NCBI GenBank assembly: GCA_024644235.1
Contig: JAHELJ010000026.1
Location: forward strand, 1-51,114
Source: Lewinellaceae bacterium
GTDB lineage: Bacteria > Bacteroidota > Bacteroidia > Chitinophagales > Saprospiraceae
Direction: 5' to 3'
Length of the DNA stretch: 51,114 nt
The notes beneath the pieces were generated by a model. That model was not told the DNA's origin, did no database searches, and was given only the letters and a program-made list of their open reading frames with translations. The number at the start of each line of letters is the position of its first letter. Within the stretch, counting starts at the first letter, position 1. Both the position numbers and the translations under genes were made by a program. Positions 9,575-19,120 of the stretch are shown here, piece after piece.

Positions 9575-10831
9575 TCACCATTTCAACTTGACTGGAAAAG
9601 ATTTCGACCACTTTCCATCAATAGATGTGAGGACTAAATAATAAATTCCGGATGGACCCGCAGGCGGCGTTTTGATCGGTTGTCCCCTCCAGATACCTGA
9701 TGTCCATAATCTGCCGTCACTTCCGATCCACATATATTTAAGGGATTCGTTACGGCTGGTTTGGATGGCTACGGAATAGCTCGCCGGGTTGGGATAAATG
9801 GCAACATCAAGTTCGACTTCAGCTAGATGAACAGCAGTGATCGGTCCTCCGGAGTAATAATAATGTGTTTTCCAATCGGGGACTTCAATGTTGCCTTGAT
9901 AGATGATGTTCTTTACCGAAAGGATCAAACTGTCTGCCTCTCCTCTATCCTTTCCATCGGTATAAAGGTATTCAAGACGCGAAGTAGGAAGTAAAACTCC
10001 CGACACAAAATCAGCAAAGAAGATCTTGCTTGCTGCCAGGTATCCATCGCCATTTGTTGCCCTTTCAATCCGAAGTGAAGGTTCCCAGGACTCCTGCTGA
10101 CCATTCCAGATATCGAATTGAGATAACCATTGAAATCCTGAGCTGTCGTAATCAAAGCTGTCCCGTGACCTCGGCACAAAACCTAGTGTTACAGTAGAAA
10201 AGCTAAAACGTGTGGTTGTAATCAAATTACTTGATGAGTCATACAGGTAGGAGGTTACCGATTCATACAGATAGCTCTGTGCCAATGCTATCCATTGAAA
10301 AAGGGTATCGCTCTCTACGAGGCCCTTGTCATTCCTTGCAGAAATGGTAGAATCAACTTTGAGCCAATTCTGTTGGTCTTCACTCCATACAAAGCGGATC
10401 CTTGATTCTAGACCTCCATCTCCAGTGGCAAAGATTACGCTAGTCTTGTTCACCCAGTTTGCAAGACTTTCATCCCATTCCTGAGTGAATATTTCGGCGA
10501 GCACATCAAGTGAGTTATAAATATTCACAATGCGATCTTCAGGCACCCACCCACCTGCAGTGTAATTCCAGTTTGTAACCCGCACCAGCAAATGGCCTCT
10601 GTATTCGTTGGTGATGCGAGAGTCATCTTTCCAGCCGCTCTGTGACCATATCTGCCTGCGCTCCTCGGTAGTCTGTCCATCCTGGTTGTAGATGAAAATT
10701 TCCCTTTCAGTCCTGACAGTGTCTCCGCTCAGATAATCATATCTGACGGTCGAATCGAGGAGAATTGGTTCCTGGGAAAGAAGGTTTGACGTAAGGAACA
10801 ACAGTACGATAGCCAGCAAATTCGCTCTCAT
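9575..10831 (-). CDS. T9SS-sorted secreted protein of YD-like repeats
   Basis: 418 residues from the ATG at 10831. A longer frame reaching 10870 would overlap the upstream gene and hide the signal peptide MRANLLAIVLLFLTSNLLSQ. The body (about 25-330) is built of imperfect repeats in which Trp, Tyr, Asn and Asp recur every 30-40 residues (for example NIYNSLDVLAEIFTQEWDE and SYLYDSSSNLITTTRF), a pattern seen in Bacteroidota surface proteins related to YD/RHS-like beta-strand repeats. The C-terminal 75 residues form a type A T9SS sorting domain (IYPNPASYSVAIQTS ... GIYYLVL). No catalytic motif. It follows the lactonase gene with a 25-base spacing and is probably in the same operon. It could bind or display the glycan degraded by this locus, but that is inference. 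Confidence 0.75.
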   Translation of the reverse strand: MRANLLAIVLLFLTSNLLSQEPILLDSTVRYDYLSGDTVRTEREIFIYNQDGQTTEERRQIWSQSGWKDDSRITNEYRGHLLVRVTNWNYTAGGWVPEDRIVNIYNSLDVLAEIFTQEWDESLANWVNKTSVIFATGDGGLESRIRFVWSEDQQNWLKVDSTISARNDKGLVESDTLFQWIALAQSYLYESVTSYLYDSSSNLITTTRFSFSTVTLGFVPRSRDSFDYDSSGFQWLSQFDIWNGQQESWEPSLRIERATNGDGYLAASKIFFADFVSGVLLPTSRLEYLYTDGKDRGEADSLILSVKNIIYQGNIEVPDWKTHYYYSGGPITAVHLAEVELDVAIYPNPASYSVAIQTSRNESLKYMWIGSDGRLWTSGIWRGQPIKTPPAGPSGIYYLVLTSIDGKWSKSFPVKLKW

Positions 10832-10856
10832 ACCGCCGGATCCAAGATTAATCGAA

Positions 10857-11768
10857 TCATCTGATCCCATTTACCTTCATCTCTAGTGTATACGCGGATC
10901 CCATCGCCGTGACAAACAAAGTCTTCATATCCTCTCCACCAAAACACACATTGGCCGTCCACCTCTCCCCGATTGGAATATGCTCGATCTGCCTACCTTT
11001 TCGGTTAAACACGGTGACTCCATCACCGGTCAAGTAGAGGTTCCCCTTTCTATCTAGCGTCATCCCATCTGATCCCATCTCAACAAATAATATCCTGTCT
11101 GTCAAGTCACCATTGGCCGCGATCTGGTAACGATACGTCTTGCTATCACCAATATCAGCCACGTACAGGCTTCTGCCATCAGGTGTGCCGATAATTCCAT
11201 TGGGCTGCACCAGGTCGGAAGCCACCACCCGCACCTTTTCTCGGGCTGGCTCCAGATAATAAACATCTTTCCTTTCCAATTCAGGTTCTTCGTGTGACCA
11301 ATAGGGCCTTTTGTAAAAGGGATCAGTGAAATAGATACCGCCCTGTGGGTCAACCCACAGATCATTAGGTCCGTTGAAGCGCTTATTTTCAAACTTGTCG
11401 AGCAGGACGGTCACTTCTTTGTCTAAGCTGATCTTCCAGAGTTGATTTTGCTCATCGGCACACGCCAGAATACTACCGTCAGAATCGAAATACAGACCAT
11501 TCGATCGACCGGTACCCTCCATAAAGACGGATACCGAACCATCTTCGACCGACCATTTTAAAATGCGGTCGTTGGGCTGGTCTGTAAAATATACATTGCC
11601 CCTCCTGTCAGCAGCTGGTCCTTCCGTAAATTTGCAATCAGATGCCACCTGCACCAGGCTTGCACCTTTCGCAATGACCTTGGATTTACTCTGTGCAGAA
11701 ATCCATGGAGCACATCCCAGCAAAATTAATATCAGCGCAATACGATAATTCGGTAAGCGTGTCATCAT
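10857..11768 (-). CDS. Secreted SMP-30/gluconolactonase-like protein
   Basis: 303 residues with a signal peptide (about 1-25, ending PWISAQ). It has the six-bladed propeller pattern of the SMP-30/LRE family. The metal ligands expected of the family can be placed: Glu in CKFTEGPAAD, Asn in FNGPNDLWVD and Asp in VADIGDS. Family members open aldono- or urono-lactones to the free acid. In this neighbourhood, between a Gfo/Idh/MocA oxidoreductase and a T9SS protein, it would hydrolyse the lactone formed by oxidation of a sugar or uronate in the periplasm. The gene begins 21 bases after the upstream oxidoreductase gene, which fits one transcript. Lactonase activity is inferred from the family only. 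Confidence 0.85.
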   Translation of the reverse strand: MMTRLPNYRIALILILLGCAPWISAQSKSKVIAKGASLVQVASDCKFTEGPAADRRGNVYFTDQPNDRILKWSVEDGSVSVFMEGTGRSNGLYFDSDGSILACADEQNQLWKISLDKEVTVLLDKFENKRFNGPNDLWVDPQGGIYFTDPFYKRPYWSHEEPELERKDVYYLEPAREKVRVVASDLVQPNGIIGTPDGRSLYVADIGDSKTYRYQIAANGDLTDRILFVEMGSDGMTLDRKGNLYLTGDGVTVFNRKGRQIEHIPIGERWTANVCFGGEDMKTLFVTAMGSAYTLEMKVNGIR

Positions 11769-11789
11769 TTCAATTTTTAAGCTGTAGCA

Positions 11790-13160
11790 TCAAACATTGT
11801 CTGGATCCGGATGCTCCCATGGACCTCGATATTTACGGGCAAGCAGTTCGGTGGCTTCAGGATCTCCTTCTACTATTCTACTTTCAGGATTATAAATCAA
11901 GGGTCTTCCACCCACCCCCATGGAGATATTGGCCAGGATACAGCTCGCTGTAGAGATGTGTCCGTCTTCAATGTCTGAGACCGGCAGGTTGTTGTGCTTG
12001 ATCGAATCAAGGAAGTTGAGCATATGGAGCCGGGTAGCCGGTGCTGCGTTTAATTCAATAAGGTCCTCTGTGAGATCCTCAGGATACTTCTCTTTTTCAT
12101 AGACTACGTCCATGTGAACCGGATCTCCGTCGCCATGCGGGACAAAATCATATTGCATGGTACTCCCCCATAGAGTACCCTTGTCGCCATATAGGGTGAA
12201 AGACCATGGATAATCGGGATTGGCCGGAGTACCCCACGAACGATGTTGCCAGACACAATTCAACTCATCGTATTCGAATACAGCTGATTGGGTATCGGCT
12301 ATGTTTGACTTACCATCTTTCTGCACATAGATTCCACCGGTGGAGCTGATCCGTTTAGGCCAACCCAGCTGCAACATCCACCTCACGGTATCAAGCATAT
12401 GCACACACATATCGCCCATAATGCCATTGCCGTATTCCATGAAAGTGCGCCACCAGCGGGTATGAGGCAAGCCATCATAGGGCCGAAACGGCGCTGGGCC
12501 AGTCCACATCTCGTAATCAAAAAAATCAGGAACTTCTTGCACTTCTGGCTTGCCATTTGCCCGCATATGAAAATAGCAGCACATCTCTACATGAGAAACT
12601 TTTCCAAGTAGTCCTGTGTCAACAATATGCTTCTTGGCATGGATTAGGTGAGGTGTACTCTTTCTTTGCGTTCCAACCTGTACAACCCTATTGTATTTCC
12701 GCGCTGCTGCAACCATGGCTTCGCCTTCCAGCACATCGACACTGATCGGTTTCTGAATATACACATGAGCACCTGCCTTGAGGGCATCGATAGTTTGCAA
12801 AGCATGCCAGTGATCCGGGGTTACAATGATGACTATATCCAGGTCTCCTTCTGCCAGCATTTTTCGGTAGTCATTATACAGCCTGGGGGGGATGGTCGAT
12901 TTCTGTCTTTGAATAACCAACTTTGCAGCTTCCGAAAGCAGGTTTTGATCGGGATCGCAAAGGGAAACGACTTCCACGGGAGCCACCTGCATAAGGCGAA
13001 AGAGATCGTTTTTTCCATACCACCCCGTCCCGATCAAACCCACCCGCCAGGGTGTGTCCTGAAACATCAGATCTAGCCCTCGTGCACCCAATGCCGACCA
13101 GGCAATGGAAGCTCCGCTACTCTTGAGGAAGTTTCGCCGGTTGATGTAGAATTGTTCCAT
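11790..13160 (-). CDS. Gfo/Idh/MocA-family oxidoreductase with Tat signal
   Basis: 456 residues. The N-terminus INRRNFLKSSGASIAW is a twin-arginine signal, so the protein is probably folded with its cofactor and exported to the periplasm. The Rossmann nucleotide-binding loop is GLIGTGWYGKND (about 41-52). The conserved catalytic-loop motif usually written EKP appears as QKP (IQKPISVD, near 136). The C-terminal alpha/beta domain contains GDMCVHMLDTVRWML with the His and Asp expected to bind substrate. Exported members of this family often hold NAD(P) tightly and act on sugars or sugar acids. The Glu-to-Gln change in EKP is also found in other Bacteroidota and planctomycete members, so it is noted, not taken as inactivation. 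It is in the likely operon with the SDR and lactonase genes. Confidence 0.87.
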   Translation of the reverse strand: MEQFYINRRNFLKSSGASIAWSALGARGLDLMFQDTPWRVGLIGTGWYGKNDLFRLMQVAPVEVVSLCDPDQNLLSEAAKLVIQRQKSTIPPRLYNDYRKMLAEGDLDIVIIVTPDHWHALQTIDALKAGAHVYIQKPISVDVLEGEAMVAAARKYNRVVQVGTQRKSTPHLIHAKKHIVDTGLLGKVSHVEMCCYFHMRANGKPEVQEVPDFFDYEMWTGPAPFRPYDGLPHTRWWRTFMEYGNGIMGDMCVHMLDTVRWMLQLGWPKRISSTGGIYVQKDGKSNIADTQSAVFEYDELNCVWQHRSWGTPANPDYPWSFTLYGDKGTLWGSTMQYDFVPHGDGDPVHMDVVYEKEKYPEDLTEDLIELNAAPATRLHMLNFLDSIKHNNLPVSDIEDGHISTASCILANISMGVGGRPLIYNPESRIVEGDPEATELLARKYRGPWEHPDPDNV

Positions 13161-13181
13161 CTATCAATTGTTTTTAGCGGT

Positions 13182-13973
13182 TTATTTGGCGGTCCATCCA
13201 CCATCCACTGTCACCATCGAGCCCACCATATAGCTGGCAGCACTGCTGGCAAGAAAGATGGCAGCACCTTGAATTTCCTGCAGTTCTCCCCAGCGTGCCA
13301 GGGCAGTTGCACCCACGACAAATTTCTTGGCTTCTTCAGTATCGGCAATTGGGATGTTCATTTCGGTCAGGAACGGCCCGGGGCAGATGGCATTCACGTT
13401 GATGTTGAATGGAGCCAGCTCGAGACCAAGCGCCCGGGTCATTTGCACAACGGCACCTTTGCTGGTCGCATATGGGGTTCGGTCTGCCATACCAACCAAT
13501 CCCAGGGTGCTGGCAATGTTGATAATTTTACCAGATCCACTTTTCTTCATATAAGGAATCACCGCTCTCGAAGCTAGCCATACCCCATCGACGTTCACAT
13601 TCATCACAGAACTAAATTGATCATATTCCAAACTGTCGATTGCTCCCCTTATATTGATGCCTGCATTGTTGATCAAGATGTCCAACCTTCCGAAAGTATT
13701 CATTGCAGCCTGAGCCATAGCTTCCATATTTTCTGAATTGGTCACATTGCCGCGGTAAGCCAAAGCCTTTACACCATAGTTTTCTACAAGCATTTCCGCT
13801 GCTTCCTGGCCCTCGCTAGCGTTCCGGTTCACCAGAAGGATATTCGCTCCTGCAGAGGCAAGCCCTGCTGCCATTGCCAGTCCCAAGCCCTTGGAGCCTC
13901 CAGTCACAATAGCAGTTTGTTTACTCAGGTCAAATAACTTGATACCCGGCAATGATCCATCCTTCATAAGCAC
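13182..13973 (-). CDS. SDR-family dehydrogenase (gluconate 5-dehydrogenase-like)
   Basis: 263 residues, a usual length for classical short-chain dehydrogenases. The nucleotide-binding motif TGGSKGLG lies at 24-31, NNAG follows in DILINNAGINIRG, and the catalytic Ser-Tyr-Lys set is in IASTLGLVGM ... Tyr168-ATS-Lys172. The C-terminal segment ASYMVGSMVTVDGGWTAK closes the fold. No signal peptide: cytoplasmic. Best guess is a gluconate/2-keto-3-deoxygluconate-type NAD(P) oxidoreductase acting on a sugar acid, supported by its position between a TIM-barrel epimerase and a Gfo/Idh/MocA protein. Spacings to its neighbours are 15 and 21 bases, so it is in the same transcription unit. Confidence 0.88.
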   Translation of the reverse strand: MLMKDGSLPGIKLFDLSKQTAIVTGGSKGLGLAMAAGLASAGANILLVNRNASEGQEAAEMLVENYGVKALAYRGNVTNSENMEAMAQAAMNTFGRLDILINNAGINIRGAIDSLEYDQFSSVMNVNVDGVWLASRAVIPYMKKSGSGKIINIASTLGLVGMADRTPYATSKGAVVQMTRALGLELAPFNINVNAICPGPFLTEMNIPIADTEEAKKFVVGATALARWGELQEIQGAAIFLASSAASYMVGSMVTVDGGWTAK

Positions 13974-13988
13974 TTATTTAAGCCTATA

Positions 13989-15062
13989 TTAATCAAAACC
14001 CAGGTGATTCCGGGCGTAACGGAACGATTCCAATACATTTTCCTCTTCAATAGCAAGCTTTGACTCATCATCTTTATCTGAGATCGTAGGCAGCGAGCCC
14101 TGATCATGTGTTCGAACTGAGCGAAGGATCTCCGCGAGATCGCGGGCGGCCACTTCGCGTAAGGTTGACCAATATGACTCTGTCAAACATGGAATCTGCA
14201 AGGGATCGCGGGTGATCATCTCCAGATTGTATCTGACATCGGGGTTAGCTTTTTCGCAGGTGTCAATGATTTCCTTCAAGTTGAGAAACCCGTGGCCAAG
14301 AGGCACCTCGCTCATTCGGAATCCCTCGTCGTGAGCTTCTAAAGCCATATCTTTTAAATGTACAGTGACGGTGTACGGTGCCAGGGCTTTCGCTGTTTCA
14401 AGAGGATCCTCCAATAAAGAAATATTATTTCCCGTGTCTAGAGTAACCCGAATATGTTTGGATTCAAATGTTCTAAGTATAGTAAGGAACTCCTCGATTC
14501 GCCAGTCTTTGTGATTTTCAATCGCGAGTACAATAGCATGTTTCCTGACGATAGGTTCCGACCATTCCAGAGATTCATATGCGGATCGCTTGAATGCCTG
14601 AAAGGCTGCTAATGAGTCAAAATCCTCATAGCGCCGGCCACTCAGGCACACCGTACGGATCACTTCAATTCCTGCCTCTTTGGCTACTTCAATTTCGTTT
14701 TCGAAGCGGGTCAGATCACTGTAGCGATCTCCAGGAAGTCTAATTTGGCCCTCGAGATAAAAGCCTGAATCTTCACACCTTTGACGAATCTCCCTGGCGA
14801 AATCAATCGACCAACCTCTCACTCCTACCTGAATGCCTCCTGCTCCCAATTCACGACAATGTTCCAGCATGTCAAGGGCATCGGAAAATGCAGGATAACT
14901 GGCACTGGATAAACCGGCGTAATTTCTCAGCACGTACGAGGCCGAAGTCACCCCTAATCTTTTACCCAACTTGGATCTCATATAATCAATGCCCTTCCAA
15001 GAAAGGGCCGGTAGAACTGAAAGCCAGTATATCACTCTTCTTCGATCTATTTGCTTGTTCAT
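13989..15062 (-). CDS. TIM-barrel sugar-phosphate isomerase/epimerase with Arg-rich N-terminus
   Basis: 357 residues from the ATG at 15062, which sits right after an AAGGG and avoids the overlap with the upstream gene that a start at 15101 would need. The N-terminus (NKQIDRRRVIYWLSVLPAL) resembles a Tat-type leader with a short hydrophobic stretch. The rest is an AP-endonuclease-2-like barrel with the expected acidic and His residues: GGIQVGVRGW, AIENHKDWR, VTLDTGNNISL, VTVHLKDMAL and RYNLEMITRD. Members epimerise ketoses or take part in inositol and sugar-acid breakdown. It is distinct from the epimerase at 7325-8242. Some exported members accompany Gfo/Idh/MocA oxidoreductases, as here. Confidence 0.8.
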   Translation of the reverse strand: MNKQIDRRRVIYWLSVLPALSWKGIDYMRSKLGKRLGVTSASYVLRNYAGLSSASYPAFSDALDMLEHCRELGAGGIQVGVRGWSIDFAREIRQRCEDSGFYLEGQIRLPGDRYSDLTRFENEIEVAKEAGIEVIRTVCLSGRRYEDFDSLAAFQAFKRSAYESLEWSEPIVRKHAIVLAIENHKDWRIEEFLTILRTFESKHIRVTLDTGNNISLLEDPLETAKALAPYTVTVHLKDMALEAHDEGFRMSEVPLGHGFLNLKEIIDTCEKANPDVRYNLEMITRDPLQIPCLTESYWSTLREVAARDLAEILRSVRTHDQGSLPTISDKDDESKLAIEEENVLESFRYARNHLGFD

Positions 15063-15075
15063 CCCTTGCAATTTA

Positions 15076-17610
15076 TCAGTCACCCGGAGGTTGCAAATCA
15101 AACTCTGTTTTCAGCAATTGCTCTTCCGTCCACGGTTCAATACTTCCCTGGGTCATCACTCTGATACGGCCCACCATTCGCGACGAAATAGCCCCTGCCG
15201 CATCGCCCCATTCATACCGAATATAGGTCAAAATTGCGGCGATCTCTCGGTCATGTACGATGGAAAAAGATGGCATCATCGGTTGGATGTCCGGTACAGT
15301 GTAACGCACTCCATCTACCGTGACCGGGCCCTGCATACCATGCAACATGATCAACACCAATTTGGTCGGATCTCCACTCACCCATTCTGATCTGGTCAGC
15401 GGAGGACCGAACCTCTTCAATCCGTTGCCACCACGTCCGTGGCAGCTAGCACAATGGGTGAGGTACTGCTGCCGCCCCACTGATATCATTTCCCGGTCAT
15501 GAGAATGACTGGGGCTTGTTGAAGCAGGTGGCTCTACCGACTTCTTTTTACCCGGCCAGATCAGCACCTCGACCAAGGGATCAAAAACTCCTTCACCAAA
15601 TCGCTCATTGATTTGTGGATCGGTTACTATCATGGGGGAAGCGTTTAGAGTAACCGGAATAGTTCTCGCGTGATGCGTGATACCTTGAATAATTGCTTTA
15701 CTGTGCCATTCAGGGACTGCTGAGCCAGCTATCCACGAAAGCGTGTTTTGTATTTCTCCTGCGTTCCCCTTGTTGATCATTGCTGAGGCCAACAGTTCAA
15801 GAAATATTGATTTGCCAACATGCTCTTCGGACCATTTAGGGTCACTGAGAAGCAACCTGAGGAATGAATACTCCAAATCTTTGATGCTGCTCATCGCTGC
15901 ATCACGAAAAAGCGCAGATTCATTGTGTCTTGTCATCAGTTCTTTCAGCAATTCCAAACGGTTGGATTCAGGCAATACCCGGGCGCTCAATACCGTCTGC
16001 AGATCAGTATTCGTGTCGTCGTCCATTACTCCTTTCCACAGTAGTTGAGAAAACTTAGCCGCAACGGAGGGATCCATCTCCGCATACATTTCCCCTAACC
16101 GAATACCTGTAGACCGGACTTCAGGAAAATCACTCGAAATTGCAGTAAAAACCATTCGTGGAGTTAACGCATGCAGACCTTCCAACGTCCATAGGGCATG
16201 TACCGTGGCTAACGCATTTTCGCTAGTCTCGATCAGATCTTCCAGGAGGGAAACTGCTTGAAGATCCTGCCGTTCTATCAAAAGCCTTTGACCCACATCA
16301 CGATACCAGCCATTTGGTTCAGCTAGCAGCGCTACCAGATCCGGGATGGATTCAGCGGGAAGAATCCTTTTCTGTTGCGAGTCGACACCGGTAACTCTCC
16401 AGATCCGCCCCATATTGATGTGCTGATCCAAACGACGCTGCAGGGTGATTTCCCTTAAATAAGGTGACATGTAAAGACCGTGTTGAATAACTCCCCGGTA
16501 CATGTCGGCAATGTAAAGCGCACCATCCGGTCCGTTGGCAAGGGCAACCGGTCGAAATCGTTCGTCCGTGGAACGAAGGAATTCACTTTGATTATAGGGA
16601 TTCATTGATGTAAGGATTGCATCGGCTTCATCCACTACATTCCGGCGGATCAGGTTGGCAGTTGGTTCACACACAAAGACGTTCCCTTGGAATGCGACAG
16701 GAAGCAGATCACCTCGATATACCAACGGAGAGCAGGCTGAAGTGAACTCTACCAATTTGCCTTCTGCGTTTAACGTCGACGGCAGATAGCCTCGATTGGC
16801 AGCTGGATTCGGCCGGGCTGGATAAATGCTTCTATCCAGTGACAATCCATGGTCGATACCGGTGCTTGGTGAGTGATTCGGATTGGCCTCGAGGTAATTC
16901 GGAGGTGCCAGATCGGCATGAATCTGGGACCAATTGTAATTGTAAAACAACCTGCCAACATCATCATGAGATATTCCCCATTGTCCCCGGAACTTCGTCT
17001 GTTCCTTTACCCATTTTCCACCTCGAAACTGGTATCGCTGATCCGATTTAGCATTGTAGTACCAGTTATCCAGGCCACGCCAAAGTCCGTTAGGTGAGTG
17101 CTCCACGATTCCCTTCATGGCATAATTGGAATCGACCAGGATCTGGTAATCAGCCCGGTCATCTCCGGTAGTGTCTTTGGCAAACCAGAGCGGTTGATCT
17201 TCGGCGATCAGAGCACCTCCCTTGATCAACGCGATCGCTCGCGGGAGAACAAGACTATCCAGGAAGATGGTGCCTTCGTCCATTCTCCCATCACCATCAA
17301 CATCTGTCAGGATGTTTACCCTTCCCACCGGCTGATCTTCGCCGGTGCCATCGATATCAGGCATAAACCCTCGCATTTCTACAACCCACAACCTGCCCTT
17401 TTCGTCAAATGTGATCGCGACTGGATCCTGTACCAATGGCTCGGCAGCGACTAATTCGATACGCAGCTGGGGGTCCAGTTGAAAACTCTGAAGTGACTGC
17501 ACTGGACTCAATGGTGGTGATGGCTCAGTTTGGCAGCCCACCAATATGAGTACGATGGTGATAATTGCTGAAGTATCATACCCTAAGCAAAATCTTGAAA
17601 CCATACCCAT
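15076..17610 (-). CDS. Membrane-anchored dehydrogenase with HEAT repeats and cytochrome c
   Basis: 844 residues. It has a lipoprotein signal with lipobox LVGC at Cys26. Residues about 40-400 form the beta-propeller typical of PVC/Bacteroidota membrane-bound dehydrogenases (GRLWVVEMRG, ANGPDGALYIADMYRGVIQ). About 410-640 is an alpha-helical HEAT-like region. The C-terminal cytochrome c domain has the haem motif CASCH (720-724) and a distal Met in QPMMPSFS. The family is thought to oxidise sugars and pass electrons to the haem and the respiratory chain, but the substrate is not established. It is the first gene of the likely leftward operon that runs to 7325, so it would feed electrons from uronate or sugar oxidation. 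The last 14 codons are downstream of the epimerase ATG only if the latter starts at 15101, which I reject. Confidence 0.88.
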   Translation of the reverse strand: MGMVSRFCLGYDTSAIITIVLILVGCQTEPSPPLSPVQSLQSFQLDPQLRIELVAAEPLVQDPVAITFDEKGRLWVVEMRGFMPDIDGTGEDQPVGRVNILTDVDGDGRMDEGTIFLDSLVLPRAIALIKGGALIAEDQPLWFAKDTTGDDRADYQILVDSNYAMKGIVEHSPNGLWRGLDNWYYNAKSDQRYQFRGGKWVKEQTKFRGQWGISHDDVGRLFYNYNWSQIHADLAPPNYLEANPNHSPSTGIDHGLSLDRSIYPARPNPAANRGYLPSTLNAEGKLVEFTSACSPLVYRGDLLPVAFQGNVFVCEPTANLIRRNVVDEADAILTSMNPYNQSEFLRSTDERFRPVALANGPDGALYIADMYRGVIQHGLYMSPYLREITLQRRLDQHINMGRIWRVTGVDSQQKRILPAESIPDLVALLAEPNGWYRDVGQRLLIERQDLQAVSLLEDLIETSENALATVHALWTLEGLHALTPRMVFTAISSDFPEVRSTGIRLGEMYAEMDPSVAAKFSQLLWKGVMDDDTNTDLQTVLSARVLPESNRLELLKELMTRHNESALFRDAAMSSIKDLEYSFLRLLLSDPKWSEEHVGKSIFLELLASAMINKGNAGEIQNTLSWIAGSAVPEWHSKAIIQGITHHARTIPVTLNASPMIVTDPQINERFGEGVFDPLVEVLIWPGKKKSVEPPASTSPSHSHDREMISVGRQQYLTHCASCHGRGGNGLKRFGPPLTRSEWVSGDPTKLVLIMLHGMQGPVTVDGVRYTVPDIQPMMPSFSIVHDREIAAILTYIRYEWGDAAGAISSRMVGRIRVMTQGSIEPWTEEQLLKTEFDLQPPGD

Positions 17611-17695
17611 AAGATCGAAAATGCATAGGAATGTTTAGCATAATCAACCAACTTACGGGAACAATAATATAATTAGTAAGTCATCTGTAAATGGT

Positions 17696-18006
17696 TTGAT
17701 TATTCCGGGCAGGCTTCGATGTCGCAACACCACTGGCACAGTGAGCGCTCAGGTGGATGGAATGATGGTCACAGGAAACATAGCCTCAGGGACTTTATTC
17801 GTGTCCGAAGTGCCTCTCCTTGAGAAAGAATTTACCAACGATCCCGTTGCACCAGGAAACAGCGTTGACCTGGAGTTTACCATCACCAATAGTAGTAGTG
17901 TGAACCCAATGACTAACATTTCCTTTTACAGACGAGCTGACCACTTTTCTTGGGTCCCTCGTTTGATATAAGCACCGGGACCGGTTTGCGTTGGAACTTG
18001 TACCGG
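17696..18006 (+). pseudogene. DUF11 adhesin fragment in opposite orientation
   Basis: The + strand encodes NTTGTVSAQVDG ... LEKEFTNDPVAPGNSV ... EFTITNS ... NISF. This is a DUF11 repeat closely resembling the repeats encoded on the - strand at 18007-19120 (QKTFVNDPVPPGVTC, QFTITNY, ATNISFSDDL). After NISF the reading frame is lost at a run of four T (17924-17927). Removing one T restores TDELTTFLGSLV, which matches the intact repeat. More decay follows before the junction. No start, signal peptide or end is present. In repeat order it is what would be expected to follow the - strand fragment, but it is reversed, so it looks like an inverted internal piece of the same gene. Confidence 0.65.
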
Positions 18007-19120
18007 CTAGGCAAATGTACATGAGGCACCAGGAGCTAGGACACCACCGGTAAAATTCACGGTCATTCCTCCATCTGAACTTGAAAGCGTACCACCGCAA
18101 ACATTCAGGGGCAAGCCGGTCGCAATCAAGCCAAATAGGGCCGCATTTAAATCATCAGAAAACGAAATATTCGTAGCACTGAAGTCCCGGTCGTAGTTTG
18201 TGATTGTAAACTGTAAGTCACAAGTTACTCCCGGAGGAACCGGATCGTTAACAAAGGTTTTTTGTATATGTAGATCTGCTCGAGATACTTCCAAAACAGC
18301 CCTTGCTTTTCCACATTCCAAACTCTGTACTCCTACCGTGGCATTCAAGTTGTCTGAGGTATTGCCGAGGTTTCCTATGCCGGAAGAAACAACATCGACC
18401 ACAACTGTGCAACTCCCAACTGCTGGAACGACCGGAAGGCTAGCATTCCCGAAAAACGAAAAAGACACTTGAGTGGTTCCACTCTGTGCAGTAATTGTGG
18501 GGGGGCAGCCCGGGAGTACCACATGTGGTTTGAACATTGGAAGGGCTCGCTATCTGCAGGCCCAGCGGAAGATTATCAATAAAATCCGCCGCTGAGACGA
18601 GGCTATTGTTGGCAGTGTTATCAATGGTAAAAGTTAGCGTTGCCGCCTCGCCCAGATCGACACTACTGGGCGAAAAGATCTTGGTAAAGCCCGGACGATC
18701 TGCCGCAATAGTCAAGTCAGCCTGGGCTGTTCCGCTATTGCCGGCACTACTGGTCAGGGCACCCGAGACATTCAAGTGTGTACCAATTGTACTACTAGTC
18801 ACATTCACTGAGATCGTGCAGCTGCTGTTAGCGCCAAGGGTTCCGTCCGTGAAACTCATTGTCGATGCTCCCGCAATAGCCGAGATGATTCCTTGTCCAC
18901 ATTCACTAATTCCATTTGGTGGGTTGGCAATGACCACCCCGGCTGGAAGGACATCAGTAAAGACCAAGTCAGTCACTGGATTCTGTCCGGCATTTGTAAT
19001 GACAAAAGTTAAAGTACTTGTACTACCAAGTCCAATAGTTGAAGGTGCGAATGACTTGCTGAATGTGGGCTGAGCAACGATTTGAATATGGCTGCAAACT
19101 AAGCTGAAAAATAACAGCAT
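18007..19120 (-). pseudogene. DUF11-repeat surface protein, frameshifted and truncated
   Basis: It starts at ATG 19120 with a signal peptide (MLLFFSLVCSHIQIVAQ). Three DUF11-like repeats follow, each with a K-x-F-x-P strand, a TFxITN strand and a Cys-containing end (SECGQG, TTCGTPG, NVCGGT). The frame breaks at a run of seven C on the coding strand (18499-18505). Deleting one C joins GTPGLPP to TITAQSGTTQ and continues the repeat pattern to GGVLAPGASCTFA, where a TAG stop at 18007 falls exactly where the next repeat should begin. The missing continuation seems to be the reversed fragment at 17696-18006. DUF11 proteins of Bacteroidota are long extracellular adhesin-like proteins. A single indel in a C7 run could be a sequencing error, but the inversion-like junction is independent of that. 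Confidence 0.7.

Noticed and set aside
18537-19073. A 178-codon open frame on the + strand over the DUF11 gene
   Set aside because: The - strand frame has the signal peptide and DUF11 repeats; the + frame is its shadow and shows no motif.
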